Part shown: positions 1-12,500 of the stretch, piece by piece
Position numbering within the stretch: position 1 is the stretch's first letter
Layout: the number at the start of each line of letters is the position of its first letter
DNA from: Ridgeia piscesae
Lineage: Eukaryota > Annelida > Polychaeta > Sabellida > Siboglinidae
Assembly: GCA_025642075.2 (NCBI GenBank)
Contig: JAODUO010000115.1
Span: 62,001-126,000 of the forward strand
Reading direction: 5' to 3'
DNA length: 64,000 nucleotides
Translations under genes and position numbers: made by a program
The notes under the pieces: generated by a model
What the model was told of the DNA's origin: nothing
The model's database searches: none
Seen by the model: only the letters and a program-made list of their open reading frames with translations

Positions 1-133
1 TGTTTTAATATTAATCTAGCTTTGTTAGTAATTATTCACTTATCAATTAATTATAAAACGTTATTATTATCATAGGTAATTTTATAAACGTTATTATTTT
101 TGTTGTGCTTACATTCTATTTTATAATATTTGT
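1..133. other. AT-rich flank, no feature seen
   Basis: AT-rich sequence left of the repeat array. I see no coding or repeat signal. Homology to the array begins near 134. Confidence 0.4.
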
Positions 134-2747
134 TTAATTTATGGCTGTTTGAAATGTGGGACTTAGACGTTTTATGAAGGGTGTTATGAGACCCCTAAGG
201 TCTCCCGTGTGCTGTATGTCTTGTGTTTCTGTGGGAAGAGTGGGCGGGAAAGGAAGGATTTCGATTTTCATTTTCAAGTAAGTGCTATAGTTGCTTTTTA
301 GGTTATCGTTCTTGGTTGGCAAACGTTTACTAACATTATAGAGGTGTTTTTACAGGTCTCCGGTTCACCACCGTGCGCCCATGATGCAGCGCGGTGCCGA
401 ACGACAGACGTTCGGTTAGATTGTTGATATGTGATGTGTGACGTCACATTAAGATGCACACTTCCGCCGCGAAGGCGCTCGAGAACGAGTCTGATTTAAT
501 ATATATCGTGTAGAGTACATAAACAGTTCGAAGGTGTGGTTATATCCGCTTGAGAAGAGCGCCGCTGTAGCCTAGTAAGTTCTAATTGTTAATGGCCTAT
601 AGTTGTGTATGTTTCAGAACTGAGCAAACGATGTGGCGTGCGAAATAAGACGGTTATGACATGAACGCTGAAGACGACTATGTGGTCTGCCGAGCTGCCA
701 ACAATTTGCGATGAGTTCTTGTTGAAGAGATGCGTTGGCTTTCATCCGATTTTTATGACTACTGTACTGGTTTATGTTCTGAAACTTCAACATGGTCGCT
801 CGTCTGTTCCACAGGTTAGAAGACGTGCAAGACAAGACGCGCTAAGCGCGAACATAGACAGCATCTCTACTTCAAGCGTCGGTCGAGCAACACTGTTCCA
901 CTCTGAAAAAACTGTATGGTAAGATCACTTTCGTTTCGAACCAGTTCCGAGAGACAGCCGTTCGTGACGCTTCTTCTGCACACAACTTTACAGGTATGTT
1001 TTCGTATGTGGCGTCCGCTTAGTTTTGTGGGAGGGCCACGTCCCGGGGGCTTGACTGTTAGGGCCTTTCAATGTGCGGTCCGTTTTGTGGTCATTGCCGG
1101 GGCGTTTTCTACGCTTCTGACCGTGAGGTAAGAACTGACCACTGTGCTTCTTATTTATGCGGGGGACCCGGTTCCCGGTCTGTCTGTCTTGTGTTTCGGG
1201 GGGAATATTGGGCGGGGGAAGGATTTCGACTTTCATTTTCAAGTAAGTGCTTCAGTTGCTTTTTAGGTTATCTTTCTTGATTGTCAAACGTTTACAACAT
1301 TATTGAGGTGTTTTTACAGGTCTCCCGGTTCACCCTGTGCGCCCCGGGGCGGTCCGATGGACAGACGCCGATCAACATCTCAAGTCCCACAGAAAAGGGA
1401 ATCGCATCGCTTTCTAATTCTAGAATGCATGTGAACTTGCTTTTTTTTATTTAGAGACACAACAATTCAAATTTTATAATGTATTCGGTATTCTCCGAAC
1501 GTTCGCTGCATTGTTGATATGTGATTGGACGTCACACTAAGATGCACACTTCCGCCGCGAAGGCGCTCGAGAACGAGTCTGATTTAATATATATAGGAGA
1601 GTACATAAATTGGGGGGTTTTTATCCGTTTGAGAAGAGGCCGTGTACCTAGTAAGTTCTAATTGTAATGGCCTGTAGTTGTGTATGAGAAGTGAGCAAGC
1701 GATTGGGGGCTAACAATCAGCGTGCGAAATAAGACGGGTTTTGACTGAGCGCTGAAGACGACTGTGGTCTGCCGAGCTGCCCAAAAATTTGCGGTGAGTT
1801 CTTGTTGAAGAATGCGTTGGCTTTCATCCGATTTGTATGATTACTTACTGGGTTTCTGAAACTTCAACTGGTCGCTCGTCTTTCCCGGGTTGAAGACGTC
1901 TGCATTATGACTCACGCAAGACGCTTGGTCTGCCGAGCTGCCAACAATTTGCGGTGAGTACTTGTTGAAGACATGCGTTGGCTGTCATCCGATTTGTATG
2001 ATTACCGAACTGGTTTGTGTTCTGAAACTTCAACATGGTCGCTCTTCTGTTCCCCAGGTTGAAGACTGCTAACAAAACAAACCCAAAAAACGCACCTCCT
2101 TCAAGCGTCGGTGAAACACCTTCATCTGAACAACTGTTTTAAAATCACTTTCTTTTGACCAGTTCCAGAGAACCGGTCGTGACGCTTCTTCTGCACACAA
2201 CTTTACAGGTATGTCTTCGTATGTGGCGTCCGATTAGTTTATGTGAGGAGGGCCAGCGTCCCGCAAGGGGCTTGACTGTGTAGGTAAGACCTTCTCAAGT
2301 GTGCGGTCCTAGTTTGTGTGGTCATTGCCGGCGCGTTTTCTACGCTTCTGACCGTGAGGTAAGAACTGACCACTGTGCTGTCTTAGTGTATGTCGGGAGA
2401 CCCATAAGGTTTCCCGTGTGCTGTCTGTCTTGTGTTTCTGTGGGAAGAGTGGGCGGGCAAGGAAGGATTTCGACTTTCATTTTCAAGTAAGTGCTTCAGT
2501 TGCTTTTTAGGTTATCTTTCTTGATTGTCAAACGTTTACTAACATTATTGAGGTGTTTTTACAGGTCTCCGGTTCACCACTGTGCGCCCATGATGCAGCG
2601 CGGTGCCGATGGACAGACGCCGATCAACATCTCAAGTCCTACAGAAAGGTAATGCGCAATCGCTTTCTAATTCTAGAATGCATGTGAACTTGCTTTTATT
2701 TATTTAGAGACACAACAATTCAAATTTTATAATGTATTCGGTATTCT

Positions 2748-2870
2748 CCGAACGTTCGGCTGCATTGTTGATATGTGATGTGTGACGTCACACTAAGATG
2801 CACACTTCCGCCGCGAAGGCGCTCGAGAACGAGTCTGATTTAATATATATCTAGGAGAGTACATAAACCG
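2748..2870 (+). promoter_or_regulatory. promoter-like block of repeat unit (palindrome, CRE, TATA)
   Basis: In order: the 12-bp perfect palindrome CCGAACGTTCGG (2748-2759), the perfect CREB/ATF-type site TGACGTCA (2783-2790), a GC-rich block with CTCGAG, and the TATA-like box TTTAATATATAT (2839-2850). The first splice-donor-like site follows about 70 bp later. This arrangement suits an RNA polymerase II promoter. Transcription is inferred. Confidence 0.5.
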
Positions 2871-4072
2871 TTCGAAGGTGTGGTTATATCCGTTTGAGAA
2901 GAGCGCCGCTGTAGCCTAGTAAGTTCTAATTGTAATGGCCTGTAGTTGTGTATGTTTCAGAAGTGAGCAAGCGATGTGGCGGCTAACAATCAGCGTGCGA
3001 AATAAGACGGTTATGACTCGAGCGCTGAAGACGACTATGTGGTCTGCCGAGCTGACAACAATTTGCGGTGAGTTCTTGTTGAAGACATGCGTTGGCTTTC
3101 ATCCGATTTGTATGATTACTGTACTGGTTTGTGTTCTGAAACTTCAACATGGTCGCTCGTCTGTTCCACAGGTTAGAAGACGTGCTAGACAGTTATGACT
3201 CGCTCGAGCGCAAAAGACGACTCTGGTCTGCCGAGCTGCCAACAATTTGCGGTGAGTACTTGTTGAAGACATGCGTTGGCTGTCATCCGATTTGTATGAT
3301 TACCGAACTGGTTTGTGTTCTGAAACTTCAACATGGTCGCTCTTCTGTTCCACAGGTCAGAAGACGTGCTAGACAAGACGCGCTAAGCGCGAACACAGAC
3401 AGCACCTCTACTTCAAGCGTCGGTAGAGCAACGCTCTTGCACTCTGAACAACTGTATGGTAAGATCACTTTCGTTTCGTACCAGTTCCGAGAGACAGCCG
3501 GTCGTGACGCTTCTTCTGCACACAACTTTACAGGTATGTCTTCGTATGTGGCGTCCGATTAGTTTATGTGAGGAGGGCCAGCGTCCCGCAAGGGGCTTGA
3601 CTGTGTAGGTAAGACCTTCTCAAGTGTGCGGTCCTAGTTTGTGTGGTCATTGCCGGCGCGTTTTCTACGCTTCTGACCGTGAGGTAAGAACTGACCACTG
3701 TGCTGTCTTAGTGTATGTCGGGAGACCCATAAGGTTTCCCGTGTGCTGTCTGTCTTGTGTTTCTGTGGGAAGAGTGGGCGGGCAAGGAAGGATTTCGACT
3801 TTCATTTTCAAGTAAGTGCTTCAGTTGCTTTTTAGGTTATCTTTCTTGATTGTCAAACGTTTACTAACATTATTGAGGTGTTTTTACAGGTCTCCGGTTC
3901 ACCACTGTGCGCCCATGATGCAGCGCGGTGCCGATGGACAGACGCCGATCAACATCTCAAGTCCTACAGAAAGGTAATGCGCAATCGCTTTCTAATTCTA
4001 GAATGCATGTGAACTTGCTTTTATTTATTTAGAGACACAACAATTCAAATTTTATAATGTATTCGGTATTCT
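2839..4072 (+). other. candidate intron-dense minigene in one repeat unit
   Basis: Downstream of the TATA-like box this clean copy has a series of donor/acceptor pairs bounding intron-like segments: 2919-2960 (42 bp), 3068-3171 (104), 3252-3355 (104), 3459-3533 (75), about 3609-3711 (103), 3812-3889 (78) and 3974-4032 (59). Donors are GTAAGT, GTGAGT, GTGAGT, GTAAGA, GTAAGA, GTAAGT and GTAATG; acceptors end in CAG or TAG. The 78-bp segment contains TACTAAC (3862-3868) 21 nt before its AG. Joining 3712-3811, 3890-3973 and 4033 onward keeps a frame open for 86 codons to a TGA at 4108, and a second frame is also open, so coding is not proven. An unspliced 137-codon frame covers 3149-3562. No product is recognised. 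Confidence 0.4.
3041..3408 (+). repeat. internal ~184-bp subrepeat (exon-like plus intron-like)
   Basis: Two copies offset by 184 bp (GGTCTGCCGAGCTG at 3041 and 3225). Each contains an exon-like block ending TTTGCG, a GTGAGT donor, an intron-like 104 bp and a CCACAG acceptor. With the downstream AG (GTTAG) the + strand exon-like block would be 75 bp, a multiple of three. Minus-strand copies differ by 4 bp there and lose this symmetry. Copy number is two in + units and up to about five in inverted units. Confidence 0.65.
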
Positions 4073-4195
4073 CCGAACGTTCGGCTGCATTGTTGATATG
4101 TGATGTGTGACGTCACACTAAGATGCACACTTCCGCCGCGAAGGCGCTCGAGAACGAGTCTGATTTAATATATATCTAGGAGAGTACATAAACCG
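4073..4195 (+). promoter_or_regulatory. promoter-like block, next repeat unit
   Basis: Identical in order to the preceding unit: palindrome 4073-4084, CRE 4108-4115, TATA-like box 4164-4175. A stop codon that would end one spliced reading frame of the preceding unit (4108-4110) overlaps the CRE. Confidence 0.5.
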
Positions 4196-7100
4196 TTCGA
4201 AGGTGTGGTTATATCCGTTTGAGAAGAGCGCCGCTGTAGCCTAGTAAGTTCTAATTGTAATGGCCTGTAGTTGTGTATGTTTCAGAAGTGAGCAAGCGAT
4301 GTGGCGGCTAACAATCAGCGTGCGAAATAAGACGGTTATGACTCGAGCGCTGAAGACGACTATGTGGTCTGCCGAGCTGACAACAATTTGCGGTGAGTTC
4401 TTGTTGAAGACATGCGTTGGCTTTCATCCGATTTGTATGATTACTGTACTGGTTTGTGTTCTGAAACTTCAACATGGTCGCTCGTCTGTTCCACAGGTTA
4501 GAAGACGTGCTAGACAGTTATGACTCGCTCGAGCGCAAAAGACGACTCTGGTCTGCCGAGCTGCCAACAATTTGCGGTGAGTACTTGTTGAAGACATGCG
4601 TTGGCTGTCATCCGATTTGTATGATTACCGAACTGGTTTGTGTTCTGAAACTTCAACATGGTCGCTCTTCTGTTCCACAGGTCAGAAGACGTGCTAGACA
4701 AGACGCGCTAAGCGCGAACACAGACAGCACCTCTACTTCAAGCGTCGGTAGAGCAACGCTCTTGCACTCTGAACAACTGTATGGTAAGATCACTTTCGTT
4801 TCGTACCAGTTCCGAGAGACAGCCGGTCGTGACGCTTCTTCTGCACACAACTTTACAGGTATGTCTTCGTATGTGGCGTCCGATTAGTTTATGTGAGGAG
4901 GGCCAGCGTCCCGCAAGGGGCTTGACTGTGTAGGTAAGACCTTCTCAAGTGTCGTCTTTTGGGCTCGGCGCGTTTTCTACGCTTCTGACCGTGAGGTAAG
5001 AACTGACCATGTTGATGTTTCGGAACCCAAACCTGTGCTGTTGTCTTTCAAATCGGGCAAGGAAGGATTGACTTCATTTTAAGAACTCATTGCTTTTTGT
5101 TATCTTTTGGCAAGACCATATAGTGTTTTCAGGCTCGGTTCACCACTGTGCGCCCTGATGCAGCGCGGTGCCATGGAAACCATCACATCTCAGTCCTACA
5201 GAAAGGTAAGCGTCGCTTTCTAATCTAGAATGCATTGAACGTTTTATTTATTTAGAGACAAAAATTAAATAAGATTCGTTCTCGAACGTTCGGCTGCATT
5301 GTGATATTAGTGTGACGTCACACAAACACATTCCGCAAGGCGCCGAACGGTCGAATAATACGGAATACATAAACCGTTCGAATTGTTATATCCTTTAAAA
5401 GCCCGTTACCTGAATTCTAATTGAAGGCGATTGTGTATGTTTCAGAAGGACAAGCGATGTGGCGGCTCTGTCAATCGGGACCGCGCTGCACATGGGCGCC
5501 AGTGACAACCGGAGTCTTGTGAAGACACCTTTAATTATGTTAGTACGTTTGTGTTCTGAAACTTCAACATGTCGCTCTCTTCAAGTTGAAAGTCGAAATA
5601 CTCCTAGCCAAAAACGACTCTTCCCACTGCAACAATTTCGGTGAGTACTTGTGAAACCGTTGGGTCTCCTTTAGATACACTAAACTTCACATGGTCGCTC
5701 TTCTTCACGGTCAGAAGCGTAGAAAACGCGCTAAGCCACACAGACAGCACCTCACACTTGAGAAGCTCTTACCTACACAGTAAGCCCCTTCCGGGACGCT
5801 GGCCCTTCTCACACAACTTTCGGATGCTTCGTATGTGGCGTCCGATAGTTATGTGAGAGGCAGCGTCCCGAAGGGGCTTGACTGGTAGGAAACCCCAAGT
5901 GTCGTCCTAGTTGTTGGATTGCCGGCGCGTTTTCTACCGACCGTGAGGTAGAGGTGCTGTCTGTGTTCGGGGCCTAAGGTTTCCCTGTCTGCTGTCTTGT
6001 GTTCTGTGGGAAGATGGGCGGCAATTTGACTTTCACAAAACCAGTTCGGTTATCTTACAAACGTTACAACATTTTGAACAGGTCTTCCCCCCGCCATGAT
6101 GCAGCCGGCAGACAGACGCTTTTGCCTCAGAAAGTAAGCGCAATCGCTTTCTAATTCTAGAATGCATGTGAACTTGCTTTTATTTATTTAGAGACACAAC
6201 AATTCAAATTTTATAAATCGGATTGAATCGCCAAGATGTGTTCCAAACAAGGGAACTCAAACGCAATTTAATATATATCTAGGAGAGTACATAAACCGTT
6301 CGAAGGTGTGGTTATATCCGTTTGAGAAGAGCGCCGCTGTAGCCTAGTAAGTTCTAATTGTAATGGCCTGTAGTTGTGTATGTTTCAGAAGTGAGCAAGC
6401 GATGTGGCGGCTAACAATCAGCGTGCGAAATAAGACGGTTATGACTCGAGCGCTGAAGACGACTATGTGGTCTGCCGAGCTGACAACAATTTGCGGTGAG
6501 TTCTTGTTGAAGACATGCGTTGGCTTTCATCCGATTTGTATGATTACTGTACTGGTTTGTGTTCTGAAACTTCAACATGGTCGCTCGTCTGTTCCACAGG
6601 TTAGAAGACGTGCTAGACAGTTATGACTCGCTCGAGCGCAAAAGACGACTCTGGTCTGCCGAGCTGCCAACAATTTGCGGTGAGTACTTGTTGAAGACAT
6701 GCGTTGGCTGTCATCCGATTTGTATGATTACCGAACTGGTTTGTGTTCTGAAACTTCAACATGGTCGCTCTTCTGTTCCACAGGTCAGAAGACGTGCTAG
6801 ACAAGACGCGCTAAGCGCGAACACAGACAGCACCTCTACTTCAAGCGTCGGTAGAGCAACGCTCTTGCACTCTGAACAACTGTATGGTAAGATCACTTTC
6901 GTTTCGTACCAGTTCCGAGAGACAGCCGGTCGTGACGCTTCTTCTGCACACAACTTTACAGGTATGTCTTCGTATGTGGCGTCCGATTAGTTTATGTGAG
7001 GAGGGCCAGCGTCCCGCAAGGGGCTTGACTGTGTAGGTAAGACCTTCTCAAGTGTGCGGTCCTAGTTTGTGTGGTCATTGCCGGCGCGTTTTCTACGCTT

Positions 7101-7500
7101 CTGACCGTGAGGTAAGAACTGACCACTGTGCTGTCTTAGTGTATGTCGGGAGACCCATAAGGTTTCCCGTGTGCTGTCTGTCTTGTGTTTCTGTGGGAAG
7201 AGTGGGCGGGCAAGGAAGGATTTCGACTTTCATTTTCAAGTAAGTGCTTCAGTTGCTTTTTAGGTTATCTTTCTTGATTGTCAAACGTTTACTAACATTA
7301 TTGAGGTGTTTTTACAGGTCTCCGGTTCACCACTGTGCGCCCATGATGCAGCGCGGTGCCGATGGACAGACGCCGATCAACATCTCAAGTCCTACAGAAA
7401 GGTAATGCGCAATCGCTTTCTAATTCTAGAATGCATGTGAACTTGCTTTTATTTATTTAGAGACACAACAATTCAAATTTTATAATGTATTCGGTATTCT

Positions 7501-7623
7501 CCGAACGTTCGGCTGCATTGTTGATATGTGATGTGTGACGTCACACTAAGATGCACACTTCCGCCGCGAAGGCGCTCGAGAACGAGTCTGATTTAATATA
7601 TATCTAGGAGAGTACATAAACCG
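7501..7623 (+). promoter_or_regulatory. promoter-like block, third clean unit
   Basis: Palindrome 7501-7512, CRE 7536-7543, TATA-like box 7592-7603, with the same spacing as the other clean copies. The unit at 6267 keeps the TATA-like box but its upstream palindrome/CRE part is garbled. Confidence 0.5.
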
Positions 7624-8180
7624 TTCGAAGGTGTGGTTATATCCGTTTGAGAAGAGCGCCGCTGTAGCCTAGTAAGTTCTAATTGTAATGGCCTGTAGTT
7701 GTGTATGTTTCAGAAGTGAGCAAGCGATGTGGCGGCTAACAATCAGCGTGCGAAATAAGACGGTTATGACTCGAGCGCTGAAGACGACTATGTGGTCTGC
7801 CGAGCTGACAACAATTTGCGGTGAGTTCTTGTTGAAGACATGCGTTGGCTTTCATCCGATTTGTATGATTACTGTACTGGTTTGTGTTCTGAAACTTCAA
7901 CATGGTCGCTCGTCTGTTCCACAGGTTAGAAGACGTGCTAGACAGTTATGACTCGCTCGAGCGCAAAAGACGACTCTGGTCTGCCGAGCTGCCAACAATT
8001 TGCGGTGAGTACTTGTTGAAGACATGCGTTGGCTGTCATCCGATTTGTATGATTACCGAACTGGTTTGTCATTCTGAAACTTCAACATGGTCGCTCTTCT
8101 GTTCCACAGGTCAGAAGACGTGCTAGACAAGACGCGCTAAGCGCGAACACAGACAGCACCTCTACTTCAAGCGTCGGTAG

Positions 8181-9560
8181 AAGGGCCAACGCCCCCCTTT
8201 GGCCAAATTTTGAAACAATTTGTTTTTGGTTTTTAAAAATTTACTTTCGTTTTCGTTTCCTTTCTCGAGAGACGGTCGTCTGTCATGTGCATCGCGCTAG
8301 CACATGGCCACAGTCTTCGAGTGGAACGGGGCCTGTAAACACTCTAATGTTAGTAGAACGTTTGATCGAAGCTAGCGCTAAACAACTGCAAGCAGCTTAC
8401 TGTGAAAAGAAAGCGACCTTCTCCCAGTTTCCCGCACAAGACCAGTACAGAAATTATGGTCGACATACCAGACGCAGTGTCTTCTACGCTCACGGTCGAG
8501 GTAGAAAACTCGGCAGACCACATGGCGTCAATTACTAACTATGCTACGCGGCCTCTCAAACGGATATAACACACGTTGAACGTCGTAAGTACTTCCTGTT
8601 AAATTGTGGAGAAGACGTCGAGGCCTTCGCGGCGAAGAAGTGATTTCGACCATACATTTCAAGTGCAAGCGCGTTCAGTACCGACTTATAAATTTGGTTG
8701 TCTGTGTCTCTAGAATAATGTAAAGCAAGTTCACTGCATTTTAGAATTAGAAAGCGATTGGTTACTTTCAGGACTTCGAGTTGACGGCGTCTGTCCATCG
8801 GCAGCGCGCTGCCATGGACAGACGCCGAAACATCTAAGTCCAACAGAAAGTAACCAAGCCTAATTACTTGAAAATGAAAGTCGAAATCCTTCCTTGCCCG
8901 CCCATCTTCCACAGAAACACAAAACAGACAAACGGGAAACCTTATGGGTCTCCCGACAACCTAAAAGCACTGGCATTCTTATCACGGTCAGAAGCGTAGA
9001 AAAGCGCCGGCAAGACCACACAAAATGACCGCACACTGAGAAGGCTTACCCCCAGTCAACCCCCACGCTGGGCCTCTCACATAAACTAATCGGAGCCAAT
9101 ACAAGACAACCTGTAAAGTGTGTGCAGAAGAAGCGTCACGAGGCGCCGGCTGGGAGCTAGTACTTCCTAATTGTAATGCGTAGTTGCTCTCGACGCTTGA
9201 AGTGATGCTGTCTGTGTTGCGCAGCGCGTCTTGTCAGACGTCCTGACCGGAACAGAAGAGCGACCATGTGAAGTTTCAGACAAAACGTTGGTTCTAATGA
9301 TGAAGAAGCTGCTCAAATCCCAATGTTGATAGAAGGTTTGTCGTTCTGAACTAATGTGGTCTGACACGACCTGCTGACATTATGTCACAAATCGATGAAA
9401 GCCAAGCTGTCCAACAAGACTCACCGCAATTGTTGAGTCAGACCATGTCGCTTGCGCTCGGGCATCCGATTTCGCACGCTGATTTTAGCCGCCACATCGC
9501 TTGCTCACTTCTGAAACATACACAACTACAGGCCATTACAATTAGAACTTACTAGGCTAC
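8181..9560. repeat. scrambled junction between the two repeat arms
   Basis: The last + copy degenerates after about 8180 and clean reverse-orientation copies resume near 9560. In between, short tracts resembling either strand of the unit alternate. For example, 8290-8370 reads like the minus-strand version of the block next to TACTAAC, and 8750-8900 is reverse-oriented with many small changes. This may be the true centre of a palindrome or a faulty consensus. No gene can be supported here. Confidence 0.6.
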
Positions 9561-12500
9561 AGCGGCGCTCTTCTCAAACGGATATAACCACACTTCAACA
9601 GTACCTCAGATATATTAAATCAGACTCGTTCTCGAGCGCCTTCGCGGCGGAAGTGTGCATCTTAGTGTGACGTCACACATCACATATCAACAATGCAGCC
9701 GAACGTTCGGAGAATACCGAATACATTATAAAATTTGAATTGTTGTGTCTCTAAATAAATAAAAGCAAGTTCACATGCATTCTAGAATTAGAAAGCGATT
9801 GCGCATTACGCTTTACCCGTGGGGACAGTGGTGAACCGGAGACCTGTAAAAACACCTCAATAATGTTAGTAAACGTTTGACAATCAAGAAAGATAACCTA
9901 AAAAGCAACTGAAGCACTTACTTGAAAATGAAAGTCGAAATCCTTCCTTGCCCGCCCACTCTTCCCACATAAACACAAGACAGACAGCACACGGGAGACC
10001 TTAGTGATCTCCCGACATGCACTAGGACAGCACAGTGGTCAGTTCTTACCTCACGGTCAGAAGCGTGTAAAACGCGCCGGCACTGGCCACACATACTAGG
10101 ACCGCACACTTGAGAAGGTCTTACCTACACAGTCAAGCCCCTTGCGGGACGCTGGCCCTCCTCACATAAACTAATCGGACGCCACACACGAAGACATACC
10201 TGTAAAGTTGTGCAGAAGAAGCGTCACGACCGGGCCCGCCTATCTCTCGGAACTGGTATGAAATGAAATTGATCTTACCATACAGTTGTTCAGAGTGCAA
10301 ACGTGTTGCTCGACCGACGCTTCAAGTAGAGATGCTGTCTGTGTTCGCGCTTAGCGCGTCTTGTCTAGCACGTCTTCTAACCTGTGGAACAGAAGAGCGA
10401 CCATGTTGAAGTTTCAGAACACAAACCAGTACAGTAATCATACAAATCGGATGAAAGCCAACGCATGTCTTCAACAAGTACTCACCGCAAATTGTTGGCA
10501 GCTCGGCAGACAAGAATCGTCTTTAGCGCTCGAGTCATAACTGTCTAGCACGTCTTGTAACCTGTGGAACAGAAGAGCGACCATGTTGAAGTTTCAGAAC
10601 ACAAACCAGTACAGTAATCATACAAATCGGATGAAAGCCTACGCATGTCTTCAACAAGAACTCACCGCAAATTGTTGGCAGCTCGGCAGACCAATAGTCG
10701 TCTTCAGCGCTCGAGTCATAACCGTCTTATTTCGCACGCTGATTGTTAGCCGCCACATCGCTTGCTCACTTCTGAAACATACACAACTACAGGCCATTAC
10801 AATTAGAACTTACTAGGCTACAGCGGCACTCTTCTCAAACAGATATATCCACACCTTTGAACGGTTTATGTACTCTCCTAGATATATATTAAATCAGACT
10901 CTTTCGCGAGCGCCTTCGCGGCGGAAGTGTGCTTCTTAGTGTGACGTCACATATCACATATCAACAATGTAGCCGAACGTTCCGAGAATACCGAATATAT
11001 TATTTAATTTGAATTGTTGTGTCCCTAAATAAATAAAAGCAATGTTCACATGCGTTCTAGAATTAGAAATCGATTGCGCATTACCTTTCTGCAGCACTTG
11101 ATATTTTGATCGGCGTCTGTCCTTCGGCACCGCGTTGCATCATGGGCGCACAGTGGTGAACCGGAGACCTGTAAAACACCTGAATAATGTTAGTAAACGT
11201 TTGACAATCAAGAACGATAACCTAAAACGCAACCAAAGCACTTACTTGAAAATGAAAGTCGAAATCCTTCCTTGCCCGCCCACTCTTCCCACACAAACAC
11301 AAGACAGACAGCACACGGGAGACCTTAGGGGTCTCCCGACATGCACTAAGACAGCACAGTGGTCAGTTCTTACCTCACGGTCAGAAGCGTGTAAAACGCG
11401 CCGGCACTGACCACACATACTAGGACGGCACACTTGAGAAGGTCTTACCTACACAGTCAAGCCCCTTGCGGGACGCTGGCCCTTCTCACAGAAACTAATC
11501 GGACGCCACACACGAAGACATACCTGTAAAGTTGTGCAGAAGAAGCGTGACGACCGGCTGTCGCTCGGAACTGGTACGAAATGAAATTGATCTTACCATA
11601 CAGTTGTTCAGAGTGCAAGAGTGTTGCTCGACCGACGCTTCAAGTAGAGATGCTGTCTGTGTTCGCGCTTAGCGCGTCTTGTCTAGCACGTCTTCTAACC
11701 TGTGGAACAGAAGAGCGACCATGTTGAAGTTTCAGAACACAAACCAGTTCGGTAATCATACAAATCGGATGAAACCCAACGCATGTCTTCAACAACTACT
11801 CACCGCAAGTTGTTGGCAGCTCGGCAGACCAGAGTCGTCTTTAGCGCTCGAATCATAACTGTCTAGCACGTCTTCTAACCTGTGGAACACAAGAGCGACC
11901 ATGTTGAAGTTTCAGAACACAAACCAATACAGTAATCATACAAATCGGATGAAACACAACGCATGTCTTCAACAAGTACTCACCGCAAATTGTTGGCAGC
12001 TCGGCAGACCACATAGTCGTCTTCAGCGATCGAGTCATAACCGTCTAGCACGTCTTCTAACCTGTGGAACAGAAGAGCGACCATATTCAAGTTTCAGAAC
12101 ACAAACCAGTACAGTAATCATACAAATCGGATGAAAGCCAACGCATGTCTTCAACAAGAACTCACCGCAAATTGTTGGCAGCTCGGCAGACCACATTGTC
12201 GTCTTTAGCGCTCGAGTCATAACCGTCTTATTTCGCACGCTGATTGTTAGCCGCCCCATCGCTTGCTCACTTCTGAAACATACACAACTATTACAATTAG
12301 AACTTACTAGGCTACAGCGGCGCTCTTCTCAAACGGATATAACCACACCTTTGAACGGTTTATGTACTCTCCTAGATATATATTAAATCAGACTCGTTCT
12401 CGAGCGCCTTCGCGGCAGAAGTGTGCTTCTTAGTGTGACGTCACATATCACATATCACATATCAACAATGTAGCCGAACGTTCCGAGAATACCGAATATA

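Larger units (their letters stand above)
134..8180 (+). repeat. direct array of ~1.33-kb minigene-like repeat units
   Basis: Successive copies of one complex unit, all on the + strand. The clean period is 1325 bp: the TATA-like boxes at 2839 and 4164, and at 6267 and 7592, are each 1325 apart. Other TATA-like boxes are at 495 and 1583. Copies at 2748-4072 and from 7501 are nearly identical, so amplification or homogenisation is recent. The leftmost copy (134-1020) is diverged and has lost the DNA between the last exon-like blocks and the promoter block. The stretches 1020-2210 and 4950-6170 carry many small deletions and inserted reverse-orientation sequence. I do not recognise the family, and it has no obvious LTR, TIR or known transposase. 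Confidence 0.85.

Noticed and set aside
3149..3562. Unspliced 137-codon frame in each repeat unit as a protein gene
   Set aside because: It reads through segments with strong donor and acceptor sites, resembles no known family, and is broken in inverted copies; kept only as part of the minigene hypothesis.
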